Source of the DNA: DATARR01 sp044868005
GTDB lineage: Bacteria; Acidobacteriota; Thermoanaerobaculia; Multivoradales; UBA5704
Assembly: GCA_044868005.1 (NCBI GenBank)
Contig: JBIOVX010000289.1
Span: 1 to 64,000, forward strand
Direction: 5' to 3'
Length of the DNA stretch: 64,000 nt
The position numbers were made by a program, and so were the translations under genes. Below, in pieces: positions 24,468 to 33,846 of the stretch (the stretch's first letter is position 1; every line of letters begins with the position of its first letter). The notes under the pieces were generated by a model. That model was not told where the DNA came from and did no database searches. It worked only from the letters and a program-made list of their open reading frames with translations.

Positions 24468-26941
24468 GCGGACTTCCTCGTCACCAGGTTGATCAGCCGG
24501 CCGGGCACCAGCACGGCCTTGGCCACGTCGCGCCCCGCCAGATGCTCCTTCACCTTGGGGCTGGCGAGGACGGCGGCGCGGACTTGCCTTTCGTCCGCCG
24601 CGGCGTCCACCTCCACACGGTCGCGCAGCTTGCCGTCCACCTGCACCACCAGGTGGATGCGGTCGCGGTGGAGCTTCTTCTCGTCGTGCTCCGGCCACGA
24701 GGTCTCCAGCAGGCTCTCCGTGTAGCCGCGCTTCTCCCACAGCTCTTCCGTGATGTGAGGGGCCATGGGATGCAGGAGCTGGAGCAGTGTGTCATAGGTC
24801 TCCTCGCAGCGCAGCCGCGAGGCCGTCTTCTCCTCCACCGCCCGGTAGAGGCTGTTCGACAGCTCCATCAGCGCCGCCACGGCGGTGTTGAAGGAGAAGC
24901 GCTGCATGCTGTGCGTCACCCGCTGGATGGTGGCGTGGCGGTCGCGCTCCAGCTCGGCGTCGGCCGGCGCCGTCGGCGGCGCCTCGGGCAGCCGCTCGAG
25001 CAGGCGCCAGACCCGCTGCAGGAACCGGTGGGCGCCGGTCACCGCCTCGTCGCTCCACTCGGCCTCCTTCTCCGGCGGACCGATGAAGAGCGTGTAGACC
25101 CGCTCGGTGTCCGCCCCCATCTCCTCGATCAGCTCGTCGGGTGACACGGTGTTGCCGCGCGACTTCGACATCTTCTCCACCCGGCCGGACTTGTCCGACC
25201 AGCGGGTGATCATCCCCTGGTTGAACAGGTTCTGGAACGGCTCCTCGGCCTCCACCATACCGAAATCGTGCAGCACCCTGCAGATGAAGCGCGCGTAGAG
25301 CAGGTGCAGGATGGCGTGCTCGATGCCGCCGATGTACTGGTCCACCGCCATCCAGCGGTTCGCCATCTCGGGATCGAACATGCGGTTGGCGTCGCGCGGC
25401 GAGAGGTAGCGCAGGTAGTACCAGGAGCTGTCGACGAAGGTGTCCATGGTGTCGGTCTCGCGCCGCGCGGCGCCGCCGCACTTCGGGCACTTGGTCTCCA
25501 CGAACTCCTGCGAGCGCGACAGCGGGTTGCCCTCGCGGCCGGTGAACTCGACGTTGTACGGCAGCTCGACGGGGAGCTGGGCGTCCGGCACCGGCACGAT
25601 GCCGTGCTTCTCGCAGTAGACGACGGGGATCGGCGTCCCCCAGTAGCGCTGGCGCGAGATCAGCCAGTCGCGCAGGCGGTAGGTGACCTTGCCCTGGCCC
25701 CAGCCGTTCTCCTGCAGCCAGCCGATGAAGCGCTGGATGGTCTCGGGAGAGTCCCGCAGACCGTCGAAGGGCGGCGCGTTGCGGATGACGCCCTCGTGCA
25801 GGATCGCCTCCGTCATCGTGGCGGCATCGGCGTCGCGGTCTTCCAGGTGATACACCAGCCGCACGGGCAGCCCCTCCTGGCGGGCGAAGGCGAGATCGCG
25901 CACGTCGTGGGCCGGCACCGCCATGACGGCGCCCGTGCCGTACTCGGGGAGCACGTAGTTGGCGAGCCAGATGGGGATCTTCTCGCCCGTCGCCGGATTG
26001 ACGGCCGCCGCGCCGGTGTCGCGCCCCTCCTTGGGCGTCTCCTCGGCCGAGCGCTGGATGCGCGGCGTGTTGCGCACCTTCTCGATCCAGGCTTCGATCT
26101 CCGCCTTTTGCGGATGCTTCGCGATCAGCCGCGCGGCGAGCGGATGCTCGGGGGCCAGCACCATGAAGGTGGCGCCATGCACGGTGTCCGGCCGGGTGGT
26201 GAACACCGTCACCGTCTCCTTCAGGGCCGGGACCGCGAAGCGGATCTCGGCGCCCTCGGAACGGCCGATCCAGTTGCGCTGCATCACCTTGACCTTCTCG
26301 GGCCACCCCTCGAGCTCGTCGAGCCCGGCGAGCAGGCGGTCGGCGTAATCGGTGATGCGGAAGAACCACTGCTCCAGGTCGCGCTGCACCACCGGCGTGC
26401 CGCAGCGCTCGCAGGCGCCGTCGATCACCTGCTCGTTGGCGAGCACCGTGCGGCAGCTCGGGCACCAGTTGACCGGCGCCATCTTCTTGTAGGCGAGCCC
26501 TTTTTCCAGCATGCGCAGGAACAGCCACTGGTTCCAGCGGTAGTACTCGGGGAAGCAGGAGGCGATCTCCTTCGACCAGTCGTAGAGGATGCCCCAGCGC
26601 TTGAACTGCTCCTTCATCACCTTGATGTTGGCGAGCGTCCAGTCGCGCGGATGGACGCCGCGCTGGATGGCGGCGTTCTCCGCCGGCAGGCCGAAGGCGT
26701 CCCAGCCCATGGGATTGAGGGCGCGCTTGCCGTTCATGCGCAGGAAGCGGAAGAGCGCGTCGCCGAGGATGTAGTTCCGCCCGTGGCCGACGTGCAGGCG
26801 GTCGCCCGACGGGTAGGGAAACATCATCAGCATGTAGTACTTGCCGCGGGCGTGCCGGAGGTCCACCTCGGCCGTCCGCTGCCTCTCCCAGCGGTCCTGC
26901 CACTTGGCCTCGACCGCCTTGTGGTCGTATCCGTTGCTCAT
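24464..26941 (-). CDS. leuS: Leucyl-tRNA synthetase
   Basis: 825 residues from the ATG at 26941 (MSNGYDHKAVEAKW); a GTG at 26965 overlapping the nusB stop is an alternative start adding eight residues. Class I synthetase motifs are clear: PYPSGDRLHVGHGRN (HIGH) and KMSKSRGNT (KMSKS). The editing domain lies between, and there is a Cys-rich zinc module (CPSCRTVLANEQVIDGACERCG). It charges tRNA-Leu. It lies in an operon with nusB upstream and lptE downstream. Confidence 0.96.
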   Translation of the reverse strand: MSNGYDHKAVEAKWQDRWERQRTAEVDLRHARGKYYMLMMFPYPSGDRLHVGHGRNYILGDALFRFLRMNGKRALNPMGWDAFGLPAENAAIQRGVHPRDWTLANIKVMKEQFKRWGILYDWSKEIASCFPEYYRWNQWLFLRMLEKGLAYKKMAPVNWCPSCRTVLANEQVIDGACERCGTPVVQRDLEQWFFRITDYADRLLAGLDELEGWPEKVKVMQRNWIGRSEGAEIRFAVPALKETVTVFTTRPDTVHGATFMVLAPEHPLAARLIAKHPQKAEIEAWIEKVRNTPRIQRSAEETPKEGRDTGAAAVNPATGEKIPIWLANYVLPEYGTGAVMAVPAHDVRDLAFARQEGLPVRLVYHLEDRDADAATMTEAILHEGVIRNAPPFDGLRDSPETIQRFIGWLQENGWGQGKVTYRLRDWLISRQRYWGTPIPVVYCEKHGIVPVPDAQLPVELPYNVEFTGREGNPLSRSQEFVETKCPKCGGAARRETDTMDTFVDSSWYYLRYLSPRDANRMFDPEMANRWMAVDQYIGGIEHAILHLLYARFICRVLHDFGMVEAEEPFQNLFNQGMITRWSDKSGRVEKMSKSRGNTVSPDELIEEMGADTERVYTLFIGPPEKEAEWSDEAVTGAHRFLQRVWRLLERLPEAPPTAPADAELERDRHATIQRVTHSMQRFSFNTAVAALMELSNSLYRAVEEKTASRLRCEETYDTLLQLLHPMAPHITEELWEKRGYTESLLETSWPEHDEKKLHRDRIHLVVQVDGKLRDRVEVDAAADERQVRAAVLASPKVKEHLAGRDVAKAVLVPGRLINLVTRKSA

Positions 26942-26961
26942 CCCCTCTGCTCTCTTTCCGT

Positions 26962-27462
26962 TCACGTCAGGCTGCCCGGGAAAGTGTGCTGCTTCAGCAG
27001 ACCGTCCAGCAGGCCGTTGACGAACCGCCCCGACTGCTCGGAGCCGAACTTCTTCGCCAGCTCGATCGCCTCGTCGAGCACCACGAGCTTCGGCGTGTCC
27101 TGCTCGTGGAGCATCTCGAAAATGGCGAGGCGCAGGATGTTGCGGTCCACCGCCGGCATGCGCTCCAGCCGCCAGTTGTCGGCCTGGCTGCGGATCAGCT
27201 CGTCGATCCTCTCCTGGTTCTCGAGCGTGCCGCGGACGAGGCTCTGGGCATACTCGAACGCCTCCTGCACCCGCTGCCGGCGCTTGGTGAATTCCTCCCG
27301 CTCCTCGGCCGTCTTCCGCCTCTCCACCGACGCCTCCCTGGCCAGATACTCGGAGAGATCGAAGGTGTTGAAGATGTTCGGCAGCGGGCTGCCTCCGAGA
27401 TCGCTCTGATAGAGCATCTGGACCGCCATCTCCCGCGCCGTCCGCCGCTTGCCTGCCGTCAT
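26962..27462 (-). CDS. nusB: Transcription antitermination factor NusB
   Basis: 166 residues from the ATG at 27462. The all-helical NusB fold is shown by RRTAREMAVQMLYQSD at the start and by MPAVDRNILRLAIFEML, PKLVVLDEAIELAKKFG and RFVNGLLDGLLK. NusB binds the boxA element of rRNA leaders with NusE. An insertion of charged residues after 40 (EREEFTKRRQRV) is somewhat longer than in E. coli. ribH upstream followed by nusB is a classic gene order. Confidence 0.93.
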   Translation of the reverse strand: MTAGKRRTAREMAVQMLYQSDLGGSPLPNIFNTFDLSEYLAREASVERRKTAEEREEFTKRRQRVQEAFEYAQSLVRGTLENQERIDELIRSQADNWRLERMPAVDRNILRLAIFEMLHEQDTPKLVVLDEAIELAKKFGSEQSGRFVNGLLDGLLKQHTFPGSLT

Positions 27463-27500
27463 GGAGCTCGCCTCAAGACACCAGCCGAAAGACTGCATCG

Positions 27501-27534
27501 AAAACAAGGGCCGCTCCCGCAACCGGGAACGGCC
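27501..27534 (-). terminator. Rho-independent terminator downstream of ribH
   Basis: On the minus strand GGCCGTTCCCG and CGGGAGCGGCC form an 11-bp stem with one mismatch around GTTG, followed by CTTGTTTT. It lies between ribH and nusB, so ribH messages may end here, or nusB-leuS-lptE expression may be partly reduced. Confidence 0.7.
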
Positions 27535-27574
27535 GCGCCTGGCGCGCAATCATAGCCGCGGGAGGGATTCGCCG

Positions 27575-28120
27575 CTAGGGCCGCTTCGACTCGCGCAGCC
27601 GCGCGAAGAGATCGGCCATCTCGAGCGCCGCGAGCGCCGCTTCCCATCCCTTGTTGCCCGCCTTGCCGCCGGCGCGCTCCTGCGCCTGCTCGAAGGTCTC
27701 GCAGGTCAGCAGGCCGAAGCCCACCGGCACGCGGTGCCGCTCGGCCACGCTCGCGATGCCGCGGCTCGCCTCGGCGCAGATGTAGTCGAAATGCGGCGTC
27801 TCGCCCCGGATGACGACGCCGATCGCCACCAGCCCGTCCACGCCGCCGGAGGCGGCCACCTCCTCCAGCGCCTGCGGGATCTCCCAGGCGCCGGGGACCG
27901 AGACCACATGGATGTTCTCGGGCTCCACTCCATGCCGCCGCAGGCAGTCCACGGCGCCCTCGACCAGCAGCTCGCCCACCGCCGAGTTGTAGCGCGAAGC
28001 GACGATGCCGAACCGCCGTCCCGCGCCGCTCGCGGACCCTCTGGTTTCACGGATTTCATTCAAGGCGGTGTCTTCCGGGGAGGGGGAAGTATAGAGAAAC
28101 TGGCCGGACATTTGCACCAT
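27575..28120 (-). CDS. ribH: 6,7-dimethyl-8-ribityllumazine synthase
   Basis: 181 residues; the conserved part starts near residue 36 (RFGIVASRYNSAVGELLVEGAVDCLRRHGV), and the first 30 residues are an extension beyond the usual 155, so a later start is possible. VPGAWEIPQAL, AIGVVIRGETPHFDYICAEASRGI and PVGFGLLTCETFEQAQERAGGKAGNKGWEAA are the lumazine synthase signature. It makes the riboflavin precursor from a pyrimidine and dihydroxybutanone phosphate. Other rib genes are not in the window. Confidence 0.95.
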   Translation of the reverse strand: MVQMSGQFLYTSPSPEDTALNEIRETRGSASGAGRRFGIVASRYNSAVGELLVEGAVDCLRRHGVEPENIHVVSVPGAWEIPQALEEVAASGGVDGLVAIGVVIRGETPHFDYICAEASRGIASVAERHRVPVGFGLLTCETFEQAQERAGGKAGNKGWEAALAALEMADLFARLRESKRP

Positions 28121-28167
28121 TCAGACCCTGGAGGAGCGTTCGGAAGACGCAGCCTTTGGAGGACACC

Positions 28168-28500
28168 ATGAAACGCAACCTCGTCCGCTCGATATTCCTG
28201 GCTTCGACCCTGGTTCTCGGCCTGGTGAGCCGCGCCCCGGCGCAGATCACCTCGCGGCTGGTCGTCTGTCCGCCGGCCGTAATCTCGGAAGGCTGGATCA
28301 AGGTCGATGTCCTGTCGTCTCCATCCACCTGCGGCGGCAACGCCTGGGTGCTCGAGACGTACAACAACAAGGCCGTCGGCTCGGCGATGGTGGTCTGCGC
28401 GGATCAGCCCACCCCGGCCGGCTGGGAGACCCTGCATTTCGCCAGCAGCTCCGGCCAGTGCGGCGACGGCGGCATCAAGGCGATTCGGCGGGTGGGGTGA
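28168..28500 (+). CDS. Small secreted hypothetical protein (110 aa)
   Basis: The start at 28168 has TTTGGAGG 5 bases upstream. Residues 1-26 form a signal peptide (MKRNLVRSIFLASTLVLGLVSRAPAQ). The mature part, about 84 residues, contains four Cys (in VVCPP, STCGG, VVCADQ and GQCGD), consistent with two disulfides, and is rich in Gly, Ser and Val. I do not recognise the family. It is divergent from ribH with 47 bases between, so promoters overlap. Confidence 0.6.
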   Translation: MKRNLVRSIFLASTLVLGLVSRAPAQITSRLVVCPPAVISEGWIKVDVLSSPSTCGGNAWVLETYNNKAVGSAMVVCADQPTPAGWETLHFASSSGQCGDGGIKAIRRVG

Positions 28501-28540
28501 GGATTCAGGGGTTCTTGGTGGCTGGTGGGGCGTGCCCTGC

Positions 28541-28693
28541 GAAGCCTCACCCCCTGGCCCCCTCTCCCTGACGGGCGAGGGGGGACGCCCGTGAAAGGGT
28601 CTTGCCGAAAAAGGTAGCCTCCTATCGGCAATCCTGGCTGTGAATCGTCCCCCCTCGCCCGTCAGGGAGAGGGGGACAGGGGTGAGGCCTCGA
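28541..28693. repeat. Inverted pair of CCCTCTCCC-type dispersed repeats
   Basis: Positions 28541-28585 and 28648-28693 are near-identical inverted copies (GAAGCCTCACC..., CCCTCTCCCTGACGGGCGAG) around a 62-base spacer. Each arm also contains a short internal palindrome (CCCTGACGGG). The same element type is at 52-107 and 33687-33792. No gene lies in this stretch. Confidence 0.7.
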
Positions 28694-28723
28694 AGGGTAC
28701 GCCGCACCAACCGGCAACACCCC

Positions 28724-29428
28724 TCAGGGGGCCAGAACGCTCCGCGCCATCTGCCGCAAAAACTCCCCATATGCCGGAGCGCACAGAGCCTTGATGACGA
28801 TATCCGCGACGATCCCCGACGCGGCGAGCGCCATCAACCGATACTCCCGCCGTCCGAACGGCCAGGGCCGCCGCACCAGCAGCGGACGCGCGAAGAGCGT
28901 GCCGAGGAGCACGAAGGCGCAGACCCGCACCACCGACCAGGGCACCCAGGCGGCCACCGAGCCCAGGAACGGGTGGCCGCTCGCCGCGGCGTAGCTGCCC
29001 ACGAAGTAGCTCATGTAGCCCACCAGCGCGGCTCCCAGAGCCAGCCCCAGATATCCACCGCTCGCATAGGTCAGCACGAGGAAGACCGCCAGGTGCAGCA
29101 GATGCTCCGGGATGAAGGCCGCCGGCTGGTTCTCCTTGCCCTCGCCGGTGGCGATCCAGCCGAACATCTCCTGGCGGTAAGGCTCGCCGCGGAGGATTCC
29201 CGCCTTCGCCGCCTCCGGCAGCCAGAAGACGAGCACGATCACGCCCAGGCTGAGCAGAAAAGCCCACACCATGCCCAGGATCCAGGCGCGGTAGGAGTCT
29301 CCCTCCTTCACGCGGTCGCGGAAGGAAAACCACAGCGTGAGCGGCGCGAGCAGCGGCAGCGCCCATTTGCCGCCCGGAACGAGCGCCAGAAGGGGCACGA
29401 ACGGCGTGAGCAGCAGCGGCCAGGTCAC
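28724..29428 (-). CDS. Integral membrane protein, unknown function
   Basis: 234 residues from a GTG overlapping the SDR stop (GTGA). At least six hydrophobic segments: about 2-18, 22-35, 50-72, 110-125, 130-150, 170-185 and 205-222. A soluble loop near 75-105 carries LRGEPYRQEMFGWIATGEGKENQPAAFIPEHLLH. I cannot assign a family. Coupling to the SDR gene suggests a joint pathway, for instance lipid or small-molecule modification at the membrane, but this is inference. Confidence 0.65.
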   Translation of the reverse strand: MTWPLLLTPFVPLLALVPGGKWALPLLAPLTLWFSFRDRVKEGDSYRAWILGMVWAFLLSLGVIVLVFWLPEAAKAGILRGEPYRQEMFGWIATGEGKENQPAAFIPEHLLHLAVFLVLTYASGGYLGLALGAALVGYMSYFVGSYAAASGHPFLGSVAAWVPWSVVRVCAFVLLGTLFARPLLVRRPWPFGRREYRLMALAASGIVADIVIKALCAPAYGEFLRQMARSVLAP

Positions 29429-30147
29429 AACGCCCCTCCCGCCGGCCCGAGGTGGACCTCCTCCACCAGCGTCGACGGATCGGCGTCGAGCACGTAGGCG
29501 AGAGCGCGCGCCACCTCGTGAGGCGGCACCATGGCCGTGCGGTCCCACTCGCCGGGGAGACGGTCCCAGAGCGGCGTGTCCGTGGCGCCGGGGAAGAGCG
29601 CCGAGATGCGCACGCCCGTGCCTTGCAGCTCCTCGCGCAGAGCGGCCACAAGGCCGCGCAGCCCCCACTTGCTGGCGCAATAGGCCGACCAGCCGGGAAA
29701 GCCCCGCGTGGCGGCGGGCGACAGGAGTGGGATGATCCATCCGCGCCCGCGCGCCTTCATCTCCGGCAGCAGGGCGCGGATGAGCAGGAAGGCTCCGGTG
29801 AGGTTGGTCTCCAGGATGGCGTGAAAATCGTCGGGAGAGGTCTCCTCCACCGACGCGACGGCGGCCACGCCCGCGGCCGGCACCACGACGTCCGCCGCGC
29901 CCCAGCGCGAGCGGATCTCCTCGGCGCTCCGCTCCAGGGCCAGGGCGTCGCGCACGTCGCAAGGGAGAAGGATGGCGCGTTCCCGAGCGGCCGAACCGGC
30001 GAGCTCCAGCGTCTCCTCCAGCGGTGCCTGGCGGCGGCCGAGGAGCGCCAGCGCATAGCCGCGGCGAGCCAGCTCCAGGGCGATCTCCCGGCCCAATCCG
30101 GAGCCGGCGCCGCTCACCACGGCCACGCCTGCGTTCTCGCCGCTCAT
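29425..30147 (-). CDS. Short-chain dehydrogenase/reductase (SDR)
   Basis: 240 residues. SGAGSGLGREIA is the glycine-rich nucleotide-binding motif; CDVRD, PAAGVAAVASVEE (in place of NNAG) and Ser in PLLSPAATRGFPGWSAYCASKWGLRG with Tyr and Lys (YCASK) give the catalytic set; PGATDTPLWD follows. Start at 30147 is preceded by GGAAGAGG. Classical SDR of unknown substrate; it lies in an operon with a membrane protein. Confidence 0.87.
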   Translation of the reverse strand: MSGENAGVAVVSGAGSGLGREIALELARRGYALALLGRRQAPLEETLELAGSAARERAILLPCDVRDALALERSAEEIRSRWGAADVVVPAAGVAAVASVEETSPDDFHAILETNLTGAFLLIRALLPEMKARGRGWIIPLLSPAATRGFPGWSAYCASKWGLRGLVAALREELQGTGVRISALFPGATDTPLWDRLPGEWDRTAMVPPHEVARALAYVLDADPSTLVEEVHLGPAGGAL

Positions 30148-30212
30148 CGAGCCTCTTCCGAGCCGGGCGAGCATATCAGCGTCCGAGCCGGCCGTGGCCG
30201 TCCGCGTTCCCC

Positions 30213-32954
30213 CTAGCGCCGGCTCTCGATTCTCGCCAGCAGGGTCCTCGCCTGTCGCGCGGCCTCGTCATTCGCATGGTCTATGGCGGCGAACGTGGCG
30301 CCGGCCTGGCGCAGGAGGATTGCGGTCTCGTCATAGCGGCCGAGCTCGAACAGGCACGCGCCCAGCGACACCTTGGCGCGGGCGAGATCGGGATGCTCGG
30401 CCGGCAGCTCCCTTCTGCGGATGTCCAGGGACCGCCGCAAGTAGGGCTCGGCCTCCCGGTACCGCTTCTGGGCCATGTAGATCCTGCCGATCTCGCGCAC
30501 CGGGTACGCGAGATGAGGGTGGTCCGGACCTTCGGCCCGCTCGAGGATTTGCAGCGACTCCTGCGCCAGCCGCAGCGCTTCGGGGTACTCCGCGAGCTGG
30601 CGATGGGCTCCGGCGAGGAGAAGCAGAGCTTGCGCCACCAGCGGATGTCCCTCGCCCAGGCTCCGCCGCCGGAACTGCAGCGTCTCCTCCAGATAGGGGA
30701 TCGCCTCCGCCACCTTCTTTTGCGATTGCAGCGCGACCGCCAGGTTGCCGAGGACCAACGGCACCATCCAGTGGTCCGGTCCGTAGTGCGACCGGACCAG
30801 GTGCAAGGCCTCCCGATTGAGGGCCTCGGCCTCGGCGTAATGGTCCTGCTCGTAGACGGCCAGGGCCAGGTTGGCCAATGTGGTCGCCACGTCCGGATGC
30901 TCGCCGCCAAGGATCCGGCGTTGGGCTCGCAGCGACTGGCGGAGCAGACCGGCCGCTTCCTTCGGCTTGCCCAGGTTGAGCAGGATTTCCGCGAACGCCG
31001 TCTGGTCGCGGTAGAGCCGCGGGTCCCCCGCCTTCAAGGCCCGGCGCTCGAGGACCAGCCCCTCGCGGAAGAGCCGCTCGGCCTCGGCATAGTCGCCGGC
31101 CGCCTGCTTCGCCTTGGCCAGGTAGAAGAGGCTCTGGGCCACGGCGGCCCCCGACGGCTCCTCCGCCTCGCGGGCGATGCCCAAGGCCTGCTGCTGGATC
31201 TTCTCGACCTCGGCCGACGGAGCGCCTTTCGTCACCAGCAACTCCCCTAACGAATTGAGCGTCCTCGCCACCTCCAGATCTTTCTCTCCCAGCCGGCGAC
31301 GGCGAATGGCGAGGGCCTGACGCAGCAGCGACTCGGCGCCCTTGAAGTCGGAGCGTTCGATATGCAGCGAGGCCAGGTGCTCGAGGCTCTCCGCGACCGG
31401 GAGGGACTGGGGGCCGGAGATTTCGCGGCGCCGCCTGAGGGAACCCTCGAGGAGCGGTTCCGCCGCGTCGTAACGCCCTAAACCCAGGTTGACTTCGCCG
31501 ATGGCGCCCATCACCGCGGCCTGGACGTCCGGCTGGCCGGCCAGCTCGCGGGAGATCCGGACCGCCCCCTGGTCCAGGATCTCGTTCGCCGTCAGCCGCT
31601 CTCCCCCGGTGCGATAGGGATCGGCCTGCTTGAAAGTGTCCACCAGGAACGACAGCGCATAGCGGGCCTTGTCCCTCTCCTTCACGACCTGCCGGCGCTG
31701 CGCCACGAGGCTCGCCATGAAGCCCGCGGCCAGCAGGACGACCACGGCCGCGGCGCTCACCGCCACCCGGTTGCGGCGCAGGAACTTGCGCGTCCGATAC
31801 CGCAAGGTATCGGGCCGGGCGGAGACGGGGAGGTCCTGGAGGTGCCGCTCCAGGTCCGCCGAGAGCCGGGTGACGGAGTCGTAGCGCCGCGCCGGCTCCT
31901 TGCGCAGCGCCATGAGGACGATGTTGTCGAGGTCCCCTTGCAGCCGGCGGTGGAGGGCCTGCGGGCGGGTGTCGCGGGCGTGCGCGATCTCCTCCGCCGA
32001 GGGCGGACCGGGCCGCAACAGAGCGGCGCTCGGCCGCTCGGGCTGCTCCTCGCAGATCGCCCGCTCGATCTCGTAGGGCGCGTCCCCCGCCGTGGAATAG
32101 GGGCCGCGGCCCGCCAGCAGCTCGTAGAGCAGCACGCCGAGAGAGTAGACGTCGCTCGCCGTCGTGATCGCTTCGCCCTTCACCTGCTCGGGACTGGCGT
32201 AGTGAGGGGTCAGCATGCGCAGGCCGGTCCGCGTCAGGTGGGGGTCGCCGGCGGGCTCCTCGCCGAGCCGCTTGGCGATGCCGAAGTCCAGCAGCTTCGG
32301 CTCTCCCCCGGCGGTGATCAGGATGTTGCCCGGCTTCAGGTCGCGGTGCACCAGCAGGTTCTGGTGGGCATACTGGACGGCCGCGCCGATGCGCCGGAAC
32401 AGCTCCAGACGCTGGTCGACGGTGAGCCGGCGGCGGTCGCAATACTCGTCGACCGGCGTCCCCTCGACCAGCTCCATGACGAGATAGGGGCGGCCGTCCT
32501 CCGTCCGCCCGCCGTCGTAGAGACGGGCGATGTTCGGGTGCTCGAGGCGGGCCAGGATCTGCCGCTCGGCGAGGAAGCGGTGCAGGGCATCGGTGCTGGC
32601 CAGGCCGGAACGCAGGATCTTGATGGCCACGTCCCGCTGATACTGCTCGTCCTCACGGCGGGCGAGGTAGACCGCTCCCATGCCGCCGCTGCCGATGCGG
32701 CGCAACAGCCGGTAGGGGCCCAGCCGCCCGCCCTCCTCCCGGTCGTCGAGCGCGAGGTCCAGGAGCTCGCTGGGAGGGCGCTCGAGGAAGCCGGCCCCCT
32801 CCTCGTCGGCGGCGAGCAGCTTCTCCACCTCGCGCCGCAGAGCCGGATCGCCGGCGCACGCCGCGTCCAGAAAGCCGGACCGCTCGGCCGGCGGGCGCTC
32901 CAGGGCCGCCGCGAAGAGACGGTCCACCGCACGCCAGCGCTCGGAGTCGATCAC
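30213..32954 (-). CDS. Membrane Ser/Thr protein kinase with C-terminal TPR repeats
   Basis: 913 residues. Residues 81-350 are a PknB-type kinase with IGSGGMGAVYLARR (P-loop, 87-100), Lys-112 in VAIKIL, HRDLKPGN with Asp-205, and DFG at 223-225. The N-terminal 75 residues (ERWRAVDRLFAAALERPPAERSGFL) are the usual extension of this class. A single membrane helix lies near 394-413 (VAVSAAAVVVLLAAGFMASLV), and the outer part (about 430-910) consists of TPR repeats, many with ALAIRRRRLGEKDLEVARTLNSLG-like kinesin-light-chain spacing. The start overlaps the sigma factor stop by 4 bases. Such sigma-kinase pairs are typical of Acidobacteriota; the kinase probably modulates the sigma factor. Confidence 0.93.
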   Translation of the reverse strand: MIDSERWRAVDRLFAAALERPPAERSGFLDAACAGDPALRREVEKLLAADEEGAGFLERPPSELLDLALDDREEGGRLGPYRLLRRIGSGGMGAVYLARREDEQYQRDVAIKILRSGLASTDALHRFLAERQILARLEHPNIARLYDGGRTEDGRPYLVMELVEGTPVDEYCDRRRLTVDQRLELFRRIGAAVQYAHQNLLVHRDLKPGNILITAGGEPKLLDFGIAKRLGEEPAGDPHLTRTGLRMLTPHYASPEQVKGEAITTASDVYSLGVLLYELLAGRGPYSTAGDAPYEIERAICEEQPERPSAALLRPGPPSAEEIAHARDTRPQALHRRLQGDLDNIVLMALRKEPARRYDSVTRLSADLERHLQDLPVSARPDTLRYRTRKFLRRNRVAVSAAAVVVLLAAGFMASLVAQRRQVVKERDKARYALSFLVDTFKQADPYRTGGERLTANEILDQGAVRISRELAGQPDVQAAVMGAIGEVNLGLGRYDAAEPLLEGSLRRRREISGPQSLPVAESLEHLASLHIERSDFKGAESLLRQALAIRRRRLGEKDLEVARTLNSLGELLVTKGAPSAEVEKIQQQALGIAREAEEPSGAAVAQSLFYLAKAKQAAGDYAEAERLFREGLVLERRALKAGDPRLYRDQTAFAEILLNLGKPKEAAGLLRQSLRAQRRILGGEHPDVATTLANLALAVYEQDHYAEAEALNREALHLVRSHYGPDHWMVPLVLGNLAVALQSQKKVAEAIPYLEETLQFRRRSLGEGHPLVAQALLLLAGAHRQLAEYPEALRLAQESLQILERAEGPDHPHLAYPVREIGRIYMAQKRYREAEPYLRRSLDIRRRELPAEHPDLARAKVSLGACLFELGRYDETAILLRQAGATFAAIDHANDEAARQARTLLARIESRR

Positions 32955-33550
32955 TCCCCCACCTCCTCACCCTGGTATGCGTCATTTCCCGCTCCGGCTT
33001 GCAACGCGCTGAGGAGCCAGGCCTTGGCGCGGCGCCACTCGCGGCTGACGGTCTCCGCCGAGATGCCGAGCTGCTGGGCCGTCTCCTCCAGGGTCAAGCC
33101 GGCGAAGAACCTCAGCTCCACGATCGTGGCCTTGCGGAGATCGATCTTCTCGAGGCCCGACAACGCCTCGTCCAGCGCCACCATGTCGGGGCTCTTCTCC
33201 AGCGCGAGATCCGCCACCTCGCCGAGGGTCACTCTCTCCGTCTGACCCCCACGCTTGGCGCGGTTGCGGTGGCGCGCGTAGTCGACGAGGATGCGGCGGA
33301 TGAGGTGGGCGGCGAAGGCCAGGAAGTGGGCGCGGCTCGGCCAGTGGAAGCCCCCCTGGCCGCTGAGCCGCAGGTAGGCTTCATGGACGATGGCGGTCGC
33401 CTGGAGAGTGTGATCCCCCCGCTCCCGGCGGAGCTGCCGCAAGGCGATGCGGCGCAGCTCGTCGTAGACGAGCGGCAAGACCTCCTCGGCGGCCTGCTGG
33501 TCTCCTCGGCTCCACCGGCCGAGAAGAAGGGTGATGCCGGTCTGGGTCAT
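32951..33550 (-). CDS. ECF-type RNA polymerase sigma factor (kinase-associated class)
   Basis: 199 residues from the ATG at 33550; a TACAAT about 60 bases upstream could be the -10 element. Region 2 is seen in LPLVYDELRRIALRQLRRERGDHTLQATAIVHEAYLRLS and FLAFAAHLIRRILVDYARHRNRAKRGG; region 4 in DLRKATIVELRFFAGLTLEETAQQLGISAETVSREWRRAKAWL. This is the ECF class often encoded next to Ser/Thr kinases in Acidobacteriota and Planctomycetes, where no classical anti-sigma factor is present. Coupled to the kinase gene through ATGA-type overlap. Confidence 0.92.
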   Translation of the reverse strand: MTQTGITLLLGRWSRGDQQAAEEVLPLVYDELRRIALRQLRRERGDHTLQATAIVHEAYLRLSGQGGFHWPSRAHFLAFAAHLIRRILVDYARHRNRAKRGGQTERVTLGEVADLALEKSPDMVALDEALSGLEKIDLRKATIVELRFFAGLTLEETAQQLGISAETVSREWRRAKAWLLSALQAGAGNDAYQGEEVGE

Positions 33551-33686
33551 GCGCGGATTCGAAGCGCTCCGGCTGAGAGCAAAAATATGCTGATCTGGCA
33601 TCCATTGTACGGCCGCCGGGCGGCGCCGTCCAGCACCCTTCCTAAGTGTCACGGAGATTCCGCCGGAGGACAGCGGGGCTCGCCGG

Positions 33687-33792
33687 CCCCCTCTCCCGAA
33701 CGGGAGAGGGGGAAACAAGAGGAAGACGTAGCTCCCTGCTGTTTTCCCCCTCTCCGGTCACGGAGAGGGGGCCAGGGGGTGAGGCTTCGAAG
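33687..33792. repeat. CCCTCTCCC-type dispersed repeats, two palindromes
   Basis: The 296-base gap between the sigma factor and the metalloprotease holds two palindromes of the same type: CCCCTCTCCCGAACGGGAGA (from 33689) and CCCCTCTCCGGTCACGGAGA (from 33747), the second followed by GGTGAGGCTTCGAAGG. They match the arms at 28.5-28.7 kb. The sigma factor promoter would lie to their left. Confidence 0.65.
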
Positions 33793-33846
33793 GGCAGGCC
33801 GGGCTCCGCCCATTCGTTGGCAGAGCCCGGCCGAAGTGGACCCGAG

